A stretch of 7,946 nucleotides of DNA. Source: Lentisphaeria bacterium UBA1829. GTDB taxonomy: Bacteria > Verrucomicrobiota > Lentisphaeria > Victivallales > UBA1829. Where the stretch lies: contig DDJH01000096.1 in assembly GCA_002338895.1 (NCBI GenBank), positions 1-7,946 on the forward strand, read 5' to 3'. The position numbers were made by a program, and so were the translations under genes. A model generated the notes under the pieces. It ran no database searches and had not been told where the DNA came from. It was given only the letters and a program-made list of their open reading frames with translations. Shown in pieces: positions 1-6,600 of the stretch (its first letter is position 1; each line of letters begins with the position of its first letter).

Positions 1-52
1 TGGGGGCATCATCCTTCCCGCTGCTCTGCCGTACATAGATCAGTGCTTTCAT
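1..52 (-). CDS. Serine site-specific recombinase, N-terminal fragment (runs off window)
   Basis: The ATG is the complement of 50-52 and the frame reads MKALIYVRQSSGKDDAP before leaving the window. Seen: the motif YVRQSS near the start aligns without gaps to the first strand of the resolvase/invertase catalytic domain (gamma-delta resolvase begins MRLFGYARVST). This puts Tyr6, Arg8 and the nucleophile Ser10 at the same positions. A GAGGAG ribosome binding site (complement of 61-66) lies 8 nt upstream of the ATG. Known: such enzymes cut and rejoin DNA through a phosphoserine link, and large serine recombinases often sit at the end of an integrated element next to its attachment site, reading into the element. 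Inferred: this is the integrase-type gene of an element extending left of the window. With 17 residues the subfamily (small resolvase, IS607-like or large integrase) cannot be told. A chance match is possible, but the start, ribosome binding site and promoter agree. Confidence 0.7.
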   Translation of the reverse strand, partial: MKALIYVRQSSGKDDAP

Positions 53-60
53 TGTTTTTG

Positions 61-108
61 CTCCTCATGCTACTTGTTTTAATATACACCATATTGTATA
101 TTTAACAA
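61..108 (-). promoter_or_regulatory. Promoter and ribosome binding site of the recombinase gene
   Basis: On the minus strand a -35-like TTGTTA (complement of 103-108) and a -10-like TATATT (complement of 81-86) are separated by 16 bp. The predicted transcript start is near position 74, giving a leader of roughly 22 nt that carries GAGGAG (complement of 61-66) ahead of the ATG at 52. The promoter lies wholly inside the palindrome at 72-110, so whatever binds the palindrome would compete with RNA polymerase. The boxes are read by eye in AT-rich DNA, where such matches are easy to find, but their position relative to the gene is right. Confidence 0.5.
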
Positions 109-110
109 GT
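72..110. repeat. 39-bp imperfect palindrome at the element end
   Basis: The inner arms AATATACA (81-88) and TGTATATT (95-102) are perfect complements around the 6-nt centre CCATAT. The outer arms ACTTGTT (72-78) and AACAAGT (104-110) are also perfect complements, offset by one extra base on the left (TT at 79-80 against T at 103). In total 30 of 39 bases are paired. Local GC content is 20% over 71-110, far below the rest of the window. The palindrome could be an operator for self-regulation of the recombinase, a binding site for recombinase subunits or for a directionality factor, or part of an attachment site. It could also be a hairpin in the RNA. No T-run follows the hairpin on either strand, so a terminator is unlikely. 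Confidence 0.7.
74..102 (+). promoter_or_regulatory. Possible outward promoter facing the truncated pseudopilin
   Basis: Because the region is nearly symmetric, the plus strand also shows a promoter-like pair: TTGTTT (74-79) and TATATT (97-102) with 17-bp spacing. Its predicted start of transcription, 6-8 nt after the -10 box, falls at about 108-110, on the GTG at 109 that opens the pseudopilin remnant. This would be a nearly leaderless transcript. The match may be a by-product of the palindrome rather than a functional promoter. Confidence 0.3.
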
Positions 111-118
111 GATCATAG
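109..118. other. Inferred junction between inserted element and pseudopilin gene
   Basis: To the right, GTA ACG ATT GCG (from 118) fits the family pattern V-[VT]-I-A of the pilin helix. To the left, codons 109-117 read V-I-I where the family has E-L-L, and before them is the in-frame TAA and the AT-rich palindrome that carries the recombinase promoter. Composition changes sharply at the same place. The exact crossover base cannot be fixed without the uninterrupted allele or the other end of the element. Confidence 0.5.
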
Positions 119-861
119 TAACGATTGCGATCATTGCGATTCTTGCAGCCCTTCTGCTGCCTTCTCTGAACAAGGCTCGGGAAAAAGCGCAGACGATCCA
201 CTGCCGGAGCAATATCAAACAGCTCGGCGTTGCCGAATTCACCTATGCCGCAGACAACGACGATTTCTATACCGTCGGCTGGCTGGCACGGGACAAAGGG
301 GACTATTTCTGGAACTATCAGCTCTGCCATTACAAGTATATTCCTCTGAAGGCGCTGATCTGCGAGACTTCCCTTGCGTTGTCCACACACGTGAACCGCT
401 CTCAGCTTCTGGATTACCGGAAGGATGGCCCTTCGTGGGGAAATCTCTACTGGATGATCTGCTGCTACGGACTGAACAACCGGGAGATGGGGTTCGGAAA
501 TGAGGGGAATCTGGATCCCGTCCAATATCCCGGTCTGCGGGTGTCGATGGTCAAGCAGCCGAGCCGCTTTATTCTGTTCGGTGAGAACACCGGTGGGGAT
601 GCGGAGGATCTGCTTCCCTGGGCCAGACTTTCCAATGTGAACGGAGGCGCAGCGCTTTATCCGTGGCATTCCGGCGGACAGGAGGTCAATCTCTGCCTTG
701 GCGACGGCAGCGCGATCGGGCTTGCCGGCATGGGCCGGGCTCCGGCGGAAACGCGCGCCATCTGGTACTCGGAGTTCGGAAAGGTGAAAAACCGAACCAT
801 TGAGGGCAATATGTGGACATGGGACGGAAAAGTCAGATGGGACGAAAATGCGCAGCGCTGA
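109..861 (+). pseudogene. Type IV pilin-like protein (pseudopilin), 5'-truncated
   Basis: The open frame gives up to 250 residues. It starts inside the N-terminal transmembrane helix (VTIAIIAILAALLLPSLNKA, about residues 4-23 from the GTG). Intact relatives have a short basic leader and an FTLIE-type prepilin peptidase motif before this helix; both are missing here. A TAA lies in frame at 103-105 and there is no ribosome binding site before the GTG at 109. The rest looks healthy: a KQLG segment at about 37-40, paired cysteines, and a His187-X11-Asp199-Gly200 motif near the C-terminus, a longer spacing than the His-X9-Asp-Gly of the intact paralogue at 7087-7854. Such proteins are secreted or inner-membrane pseudopilins whose exact role in Lentisphaerota and Planctomycetes is unsettled. 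Without the processing site the product could not be matured normally. Lack of internal stops suggests recent truncation, probably by the element whose recombinase lies just upstream. Confidence 0.8.
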
Positions 862-883
862 AAAAAAGTAAATTTGCTTTTTT
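862..883 (+). terminator. Weak A/T stem-loop after the pseudopilin remnant
   Basis: AAAAAAG (862-868) can pair with CTTTTTT (877-883), extended by one wobble and one A-T pair, leaving a 4-nt loop. Only one G-C pair is present, so this is poor as an intrinsic terminator, though the T-run is in place. It overlaps the -35 region of the next promoter, and the T-run may simply belong to that promoter. Confidence 0.2.
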
Positions 884-901
884 CCTCCTTTCGCGTATAG
901 T
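874..901 (+). promoter_or_regulatory. Promoter of the LacI-type regulator gene
   Basis: TTGCTT (874-879) and TATAGT (896-901) are spaced by 16 bp. Transcription would start near 908, about 30 nt before the chosen GTG start of the regulator. The spacer holds the run TTTTTCCTCCTTT, which recurs in the promoter at 1990-2017. Self-regulation is common for LacI proteins, but no clear operator palindrome was found here. The nearest signal is a direct repeat of AACGG (914-918 and 923-927). Confidence 0.5.
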
Positions 902-937
902 ATGGGGAAATAAACGGTTCAAAACGGATTGGATGCA

Positions 938-1945
938 GTGAAGAACAAGATCACCATCCGGGATATTGCCCGGCAGTGCGGAACAAGTATTTCCACGGTT
1001 TCGCGTGTCATCAACGGAAGCGCAGGCGTGGAGGCGAAACTCAAGGCAAACGTTCTTTCCGCCATCCAGGAATGCGACTGGCAGAGCAACAATCTCCGTT
1101 TGAAATTCAGCCGGAAATCGAAGGTGAAGCCGTATGTTGTGGTCGTTTCCTCGTTTCGCGGAAGGAGTCCCGATCTTTCCGCGGTGGCTCCTGTGTCGAA
1201 GCTCTGCGCGGAGTGCGATTTCAAAGACCTCTATTTTTTTTCCTGTGATTCGCAGACCATGGAATTCTGCCGATGCGTGAATCCGTATGCATTGATTCTG
1301 ATTTCCAGTGTTGGAAGCCGCCGCATCGAGGTGGAAAAACTGATTGAATCGGGAACGCGCGTCCTCTATCTGGGACATGGCGAAATTGAACCCCATAAGG
1401 GGGCTTCCTGTTATGTTCCAATCGGAGAGTTCATCCGTTATTCCGTTGATCTTCTGCACCAGATGGGCCATACGAAAATCGGCTATTTCGGACAGTTCGG
1501 GGAATATGCGCACTTCTCCGGAGCGAATCATCACTCGCCACGCCAGAACGATGCCGTGGAGACTCTTCGAAGTCTGATTCCCGGGTTCAATGTCCGGAAC
1601 GATACCGTGGGAGACTGTTACAGAAATTTTTCTGCACTTCACGATGTCCTGCGGCAGAAACGTATTACCGGCTGGATCTGCGGAACCGGGAACATGGGAC
1701 GCTGGTTTTGTGAGGAGGCGGAAAAACTCGGACTGCGCATTCCGGAGGATCTCTCCGTTCTTGCTCTCTCGGGTATTGAAATTCCTCCGGAGAGGATCTC
1801 CTCGGTCGAGGCGGAGACAGAACAGCTGGAAGCGGTCCTTCGCGATTTTCTGCTTTCCGATCCCTACACGGAACAACAGATTGCCCTGCGTCCCCGACTG
1901 CGGAATCCCGGCCGGACTCTGGCTCCTCCGCCCGGCAGCGTCTGA
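938..1945 (+). CDS. LacI-family transcriptional regulator
   Basis: This is a DNA-binding repressor or activator of the LacI/PurR type, 335 residues, close to the family's usual 330-350. The N-terminal helix-turn-helix (about residues 5-27) reads ITIRDIARQCGTSISTVSRV, matching the family pattern T-I-x-D-[IV]-A-x-x-x-G-[VT]-S-x-S-T-V-S-R-[VL]-[IL]-N-G. A linker helix follows to about residue 62. The remainder (from about 64) is the periplasmic-binding-protein-like sensor domain, with the QMGHTKIGYFG segment at its middle and EDLSVLALSG near the end. The sensor half is divergent: the usual D-x-x-x-G segment before the 'GH' motif is replaced by IGEFIRY. The GTG at 938 is preferred over a TTG at 929 because the HTH starts immediately after it and CGGA (925-928) lies 9 nt upstream; the TTG has no ribosome binding site. 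Its target is probably the neighbouring sugar-use genes, judged from context only. Confidence 0.9.
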   Translation: MKNKITIRDIARQCGTSISTVSRVINGSAGVEAKLKANVLSAIQECDWQSNNLRLKFSRKSKVKPYVVVVSSFRGRSPDLSAVAPVSKLCAECDFKDLYFFSCDSQTMEFCRCVNPYALILISSVGSRRIEVEKLIESGTRVLYLGHGEIEPHKGASCYVPIGEFIRYSVDLLHQMGHTKIGYFGQFGEYAHFSGANHHSPRQNDAVETLRSLIPGFNVRNDTVGDCYRNFSALHDVLRQKRITGWICGTGNMGRWFCEEAEKLGLRIPEDLSVLALSGIEIPPERISSVEAETEQLEAVLRDFLLSDPYTEQQIALRPRLRNPGRTLAPPPGSV

Positions 1946-1989
1946 CAGCGAAAAGCTGGACGGAAGGGACCCGCTTTGCTTTGGAACGC

Positions 1990-2017
1990 TTGATTTTTCC
2001 TCCTTTTATGGTACAGT
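1990..2017 (+). promoter_or_regulatory. Promoter of the PHP phosphatase gene
   Basis: TTGATT (1990-1995) and TACAGT (2012-2017) are spaced by 16 bp, followed by AT as at the regulator's promoter. The spacer contains TTTTTCCTCCTTT, shared with the promoter at 874-901. It lies 45 nt past the regulator's stop, so the phosphatase may be transcribed both from here and by read-through. Confidence 0.45.
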
Positions 2018-2256
2018 ATCCCCCTGAAAAGAAAATACGGCGGAACAGACGGCCGGTTCGCTTTGCCGGAGTCTTTCCCCAAACCGGAACGCTGAGACAC
2101 TGCGTTGAAACGGAGGATGGCCGGAGGCCCCGCATGAAAGGATGGCGATCCTGATGCGAATCCCCGAATATTGGAAGGAGGCAGACGGATTCTCCATCGC
2201 CGGAATGAAACAGGAGTCCCTCTTATGAGATCCGTGGATCCATCCGTAAGACTGTA

Positions 2257-2263
2257 AAAGGAG
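2257..2263 (+). promoter_or_regulatory. Ribosome binding site that sets the TTG start at 2271
   Basis: AAAGGAG lies 7 nt before the TTG at 2271, the ideal distance. The in-frame GTG at 2265 would be only 1 nt from it and is therefore not a credible start. The TTG gives the family-like N-terminus MKKVNLHTHT. Confidence 0.75.
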
Positions 2264-2270
2264 AGTGCAC

Positions 2271-3083
2271 TTGAAAAAGGTGAATCTGCATACGCATACG
2301 GCCCACTGCCGTCATGCGGCCGGAACCCCGGATGAATACTGCGCCGCCGCGCTCGAACACTCCTTTGAGATCCTTGGATTTTCCGACCATGCCCCGTTTC
2401 CCGACAACCGGTACGCAAGAAGCCGAATGGCGTTCGCGGAGCTGAGCGAATACTGCCGGGAGGTTCGGAAGGCAAGGGAGAACTTTCCGATGCTGCGGAT
2501 CCCTCTCGGTCTCGAAATCGAATACTGCGCCGATCTCGGACGGGGATATTATGAGGATCTGATCGGAGAATACGGATTGGATTATCTGATCGGAAGCGTT
2601 CATTTCGTGGAGACTGCCGACCATGAGATCCATCCGTTTTACGGCGGAGCGTGGGCATCTCCGGAAGTCCTGGACGCCTTTGTGCGTCAGACGGTACAGA
2701 CGATGGAGAATCTTCCTCTTCTCTATCTGGGGCATCCGGACGCCTTCGCATCCATTGCGGGAAGAATGACGCCGGATTTGAAAAGCGGATTCCGCGAAAT
2801 CGTCGCCGCCGCAAAAAGTCTCGGCATCCCGCTTGAGGTGAACGGAAACGGTTTCCGAAAGGGGCTCTTCCAGACGGAAGAGGGGATCCGTTACCGCTAT
2901 CCGTGGGACGAATTCTGGGAGATTGCGGCGGAAGCCGGCGCCGATGTGGTGATCGGCTGTGATGCACATCATCCGGATCAGATCGATTCGGAATACGGCG
3001 TGTGTCTGGGCTATGTGAGGAAAATGGGGCTGAACAACCGGTCCGGGGCGGTCGCGGAGAAGCTCCTTCCTCCCCGCGGATAA
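2271..3083 (+). CDS. PHP-domain phosphoesterase, histidinol-phosphatase (HisK/HisJ) type
   Basis: The protein has 270 residues, very near the size of Bacillus-type histidinol-phosphate phosphatase. It is a polymerase-and-histidinol-phosphatase (PHP) fold metal hydrolase of the cytoplasm. The metal ligands expected for the fold are all visible in order: His7 and His9 in NLHTHT, Asp39-His40 in FSDHAPF, Glu82 or Glu84 in GLEIEY, His111 in GSVHF, His155 in LGHPD, Glu189 in LEVNG, and Asp231 with His233 in GCDAHHPDQI. Known: the family removes phosphate from L-histidinol phosphate, the penultimate step of histidine synthesis; many PHP relatives act on other phosphoesters. No other his gene is in view, and the neighbours are a sugar-type regulator and a hydrolase operon, so histidinol phosphate is the default guess rather than a firm assignment. 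It starts with TTG and has its own promoter and a long leader. Confidence 0.85.
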   Translation: MKKVNLHTHTAHCRHAAGTPDEYCAAALEHSFEILGFSDHAPFPDNRYARSRMAFAELSEYCREVRKARENFPMLRIPLGLEIEYCADLGRGYYEDLIGEYGLDYLIGSVHFVETADHEIHPFYGGAWASPEVLDAFVRQTVQTMENLPLLYLGHPDAFASIAGRMTPDLKSGFREIVAAAKSLGIPLEVNGNGFRKGLFQTEEGIRYRYPWDEFWEIAAEAGADVVIGCDAHHPDQIDSEYGVCLGYVRKMGLNNRSGAVAEKLLPPRG

Positions 3084-3089
3084 AGAACC

Positions 3090-3117
3090 CCGGACGGCAG
3101 ATGGTCTTCCGCTCCGG
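3090..3117. terminator. Hairpin between convergent genes, possible terminator
   Basis: CCGGACGG (3090-3097) pairs with CCGCTCCGG (3109-3117) through eight pairs with one bulged base, leaving an 11-nt loop. It sits in the 36-nt gap between the phosphatase stop (3083) and the end of the minus-strand operon (3120). Neither side has a strong T-run; the minus side has GGTTCTTT. It could serve as a weak bidirectional terminator. Confidence 0.35.
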
Positions 3118-3119
3118 AT

Positions 3120-3644
3120 TTACGGACGGAGCGCCTTCAGCTGGAAGCTGACTTCGACGGGCTGGCCGCCTTTCACGGAAATATGCTGGGTGGCCCGCTG
3201 GTCGTGATGGGTCTGCACGCAGTTCTTTCCGGAGGCTGCGTCGCCGGTATGGAAGGCCTCCTTTTTGAGATTCCAGCCGACGGGAAGGCCTTTTGCGTTC
3301 CTCTCTTCAAAATCGCCGTTCTTCAGCGTTGCGCCTTTTACGGTGACGGCGTCGTAGAGAAGGAGGTGTTTCTTCTGATTTCCCATGATGATGAATTCCA
3401 CCTGTCCATCCGTTTTCGGCGTGAAGGTGAAGGAGTGCTTTTTCCACTCCGGAGTCGACTGAACCGTGACGATCAGACGCTGATCCTCCTTTCCTTTCAT
3501 CCAGAGCGCGGGCGAGGCCGTCACTCCTTCCGAGACCGAGTTGCAGACCAGTCCGCTTTTGGCAAGCAGATCGATTCTTGCGTCGTCCGCGGCGGAAAGC
3601 GCGGCAGCTGCGGCGAAAGCAGCCGCAATCAGAATGGTTTTCAT
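3120..3644 (-). CDS. Small secreted protein with split carbohydrate-binding-like jelly-roll segments
   Basis: The protein has 174 residues. A signal peptide is clear: MKTILIAAAF, an Ala-rich core and a likely cleavage near LSA-AD (residues 17-20). The mature part has two recognisable segments. Residues about 60-104 (TPEWKKHSFTFTP ... LLLYDAVTVKG) look like the last strands of a CBM4/9-type or related beta-sandwich. Residues about 105-174 (TLKNGDFE ... GLPVGW ... QHISVKGGQPVEVSFQLKA) look like the first strands of such a domain, after which the protein stops. The C-terminal domain of the 1126-aa neighbour has the same landmarks in the opposite order. The start is supported by AAAGGAG (complement of 3653-3659), 8 nt before the ATG. 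It is the last gene of the minus-strand operon, 24 nt after the hydrolase. I infer a periplasmic or surface glycan-binding accessory protein; no catalytic motif is visible. Confidence 0.75.
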   Translation of the reverse strand: MKTILIAAAFAAAAALSAADDARIDLLAKSGLVCNSVSEGVTASPALWMKGKEDQRLIVTVQSTPEWKKHSFTFTPKTDGQVEFIIMGNQKKHLLLYDAVTVKGATLKNGDFEERNAKGLPVGWNLKKEAFHTGDAASGKNCVQTHHDQRATQHISVKGGQPVEVSFQLKALRP

Positions 3645-3670
3645 GTTGTTCGCTCCTTTCAGAATGGTTT
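3629..3670. repeat. 12-bp direct repeat flanking the hydrolase/small-protein gene junction
   Basis: TCAGAATGGTTT occurs at 3629-3640 (codons just after the small protein's start) and again at 3659-3670 (around the hydrolase's stop codon), exactly 30 bp apart. The interval contains the ribosome binding site and start codon of the small protein. It may be a slippage or rearrangement scar, or chance. Confidence 0.6.
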
Positions 3671-6600
3671 ATTCCAGATCCAGACGGATGTTGTCAAACA
3701 CGACTTTCCCGGTCGTCTCTTTCCCAAGTCCGAGTTCCACGTTCAGAAAGTCCGTGTTGTTTTTCAGCGTGACCGGGAACTGATAGAGCTTCCAGTCGGA
3801 GTTCCCGTCAAGATCCCGCTTCCGGTATTTCTCCACCGGCATCTCCCCATGGCGCTTCATCGAAAGACGGACAAAGAGTCCGTGTTTCCCTTTCCCCGGA
3901 GAACGGGTTTTCACCTGCTCCAGTTTTGCCAGGAAGGAGAGGGTTCCCTTCCGGTACTTTCCGGCGGGGATCGAAATCTGCTGAATGATCGCCGTCGGCT
4001 CCTTCTGCTCCCGGGAGACTTCCAGGCAGAGGCCGCCACCGTGATAGCCGAGTCCCTCCGCACAGCGGAACGCTGTTCCGAAGCGGACCGGGTGGAAGAA
4101 GAAATCGGCTTCTCCCAGCTGACTTTTTTCCAGCGAACCGTTCTTCAGAAGATCCGTCCCGTTCCGGAACAGAGGATAGTGGAAGCGATTCTGGTAGGAG
4201 GAGCCGGACACCCCCCGGAGACGTTCCTTGCTTCCATCGCCCCGGGTGACGATCAGATCCAGACCGAAATACTCTTCCGCAAGCGGAATCCGGAACTCCG
4301 CCCGATACCCGGACGCGCTCTTTTCCGCTTTGAAATCAAAGGGGATTTTCAGATCTTTTCCCTTTTTCAACACCCCCCTGCTTCCATCCGGAGTGCCGTA
4401 GAACTGTTTCGGGAACGTCTTGTTCAACGCGAGATTGCGGAACGGCTGTTCATCCAGAAAGAGTTCCACGCAGCTGCCCTTGTGAAAGACCTTTTCCGGA
4501 TGGACGTTGGAATCCCTGACATCCAGCTTCACGATCAGATTCTTTCCATCGGAGGAGAGTTCCGCTGTGCTGCCGTTTTCCAGAACCAGTCCGGCGGGAA
4601 GCTGGTAGGTCGGAGTCTCCGGAACGGAGGCGGTGATTTTCTTCAGCGAGCCCCGGAAGCCCTCCACGGCGACCGTGTTCAGAAGAGGATCGTTCCGGAA
4701 GGAGAATTCCACCGGAAGCGTGTCGATCCGGGCTTCGACTTCGACCGGAAGACCGGTCAGGTTCTGTCCTTCAAAGAACGTGGTGTTTCCGAAGCGGCGC
4801 GCGCGGATCTCCACCGGATTCTGCAGACGGAACTGCGAATTCTTCAGAAGGGAACGGACCTCCGCCGGAGTGCCGGTCACATACCACGGCTCGAATTTGA
4901 GCGTGTGCTCCTTGCCGGAGACCGGATTGCCGTAGATGTCCCGCACCTGCGCGGAGCTTCTGCCCGGGATCCAGGTGCTGCCGGAAGGACGCATGTCATA
5001 GAGAAAACCGAGCGCTTTCTTTCCGTCGCGGCTCTCGAACATTCCGCAGCGGACCCATTTCGAGAGCTTCAGCTCCTGCACGCGGTCCATGTCCTTCAGA
5101 AGGACGGAAAGAGCGTTGGTCGCCGCGAACACGTCGTTGGGCGCGGCCAGTCCGTTCACGTTCACCTGACGGTAGAAGGCGGTGGTGGTGTTGGCCATCG
5201 TGGCCTTCACCCCGTTCAGGAAACCGTCGAGAAACTGACGGGCCACCTCGTTGGCGCCGAAGCGTTCCTTGTTCAGATAGTAGTTGATCTGTTTGGAATA
5301 GGCGGTCTGGAGATAGTAGTTCTCCGTGTTCCAGAGCGGCTTTTTCACCTTCAGCGTGCTGGAGATGTCGCGGACGACGTCGCGATAGCGGAAATAGGTG
5401 CCGTTGATGTAGTCGAGTCCGCAGTTGTAGGGATGAAACGCGATGCCGTCGAGATCGTTGACGTAATCGGGATCCGCCTCGTTCAGCTGCCGGCACCAGC
5501 CGACAATGTTCATGCCGAAGTCACCGGTCACGCCGTTGCCGAGAACGATCGAATCGGGCTGCTGCTTTTTGATCGTCTTGTAGGTGTACCTGCAGAGGTT
5601 GATGAACCATTTCGCGTGTCCCTCCGGCGGATGGATCAGAAGACCGGGTTCGTTGCTCATTTCCCAGATCCGGACATCGTCCTTCCAGGTCTTCAGCACA
5701 AAGTCCAGATAGCGGTCGTAAACGCCTTTGATCGGGACCATCAGAACACCATCCCGATTGTCCTTCGTGACCTTGTGGTATTTCGCAAGATAGGTCGGGA
5801 AACCGTGACGTCCTTTTTTGAGAACGTCCTGAATGTTCGTCTGCGTGTTGAAGCTGCCGACCAGGCAGAAGACCGGTTCAATCCGATATTTTTTCATCAT
5901 CCGGATTGTGCTGTCCAGCGGCTCTTTGCGGAATTTTCCCTCTTCCGGTTCGGTTGCGCGCCAGTAGCCCCATACCCGTCCGATCGCCTGTCCGCTGAGA
6001 CGCATGTCGCGGAACGTTTTCTCAAATCCGCCCGGAAGCGAGATAAAGCGGTTCTCCAGCGCGTCCGATCCGTAGAACCGGATGCCGTTTTCCGTATTCG
6101 ATCCGAGCGCCCAGCCGGGAGAAAGGCGCGGATGGTCGACCGGATCATGAAGAACCGCAAATTCTCCGCCGATCCGCTCCGCCGCCGATCCGTTCCATTT
6201 CAGATGCGCCGCAAAAGAGCCGTACCGGTCCGGTTTCCAGAGAAGATTCCCCTCATAAATTCCATCCGCCTGACGCTTCAACACCACCGGAAGCGAGGCG
6301 ATCGGCTGCTGATTGTGGAAAAAGCGGATTTCCATCGTCCCGGCAATCTCCTTTTCCTTCGAATCCAGAACCGCGCGGACAGTCATTTTCACCGGCTCGC
6401 CCGAACGGTAGGTCGAATCGACTTTGTCGAACGTTATGGCGTATTCATCCTGCGGTTTTGACGGGGCGTCGAGCCGGCGGAAACGGAAATTGTCCAGATA
6501 CAGTGTGTTGATTTCCCTGCCGCCGGAAGGAAGGACCCAGATGCTGTAAAAGTTGGTGTAGCCCTTGATCTTGAATCGTTTGGAGAAGGTCTGCCATTTG

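Larger units (their letters stand above)
1946..2270 (+). other. Long intergenic/leader region before the phosphatase gene
   Basis: This 325-nt stretch has no gene I can support. It starts with a small hairpin directly after the regulator stop (CAGC 1946-1949 with GCTG 1955-1958), then the promoter at 1990-2017. Transcription from about 2024 would leave a leader of about 247 nt. Small self-complementary elements occur (GGCC-GGA-GGCC at 2119-2129; GGAT-GGCG-ATCC at 2140-2151) but no known riboswitch or T-box was recognised. Three tiny frames with overlapping stops and starts are present (2117-2137, 2134-2154, 2154-2228; 6, 6 and 24 codons). So is a 48-codon frame from 2008 that would overlap the promoter and has no ribosome binding site. 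I treat these as unproven. Confidence 0.5.

Noticed and set aside
67..105. A 12-codon hydrophobic frame (MLLVLIYTILYI) in phase with the pilin remnant, ending at the TAA of 103-105
   Set aside because: It might be taken for the pilin's lost leader with a stop mutation, but it has no basic residues, no FTLIE-type motif and no ribosome binding site, and it lies within the recombinase promoter and palindrome.
833..1876. A 347-codon minus-strand frame opposite the LacI-type regulator
   Set aside because: It has no recognisable motifs, and the opposite strand has a textbook helix-turn-helix and sensor domain.
2008..2154. A 48-codon plus-strand frame in the intergenic region
   Set aside because: Its start codon lies inside the promoter spacer, there is no ribosome binding site, and the Arg-rich product shows no motif.
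1864..2967. A 367-codon minus-strand frame (and a 249-codon frame at 2223-2972) opposite the phosphatase
   Set aside because: The first is an Arg/Pro/Ser-rich product typical of an antisense frame; both cover the same bases as the PHP protein with all metal ligands in place.
3183..6461. A 1092-codon open frame on the plus strand opposite the large hydrolase
   Set aside because: The product is rich in Arg, Val, Phe and Leu without domain logic or a ribosome binding site, and the minus strand clearly encodes a protein with signal peptide and catalytic motifs. The antisense openness follows from the codon use of the real gene.
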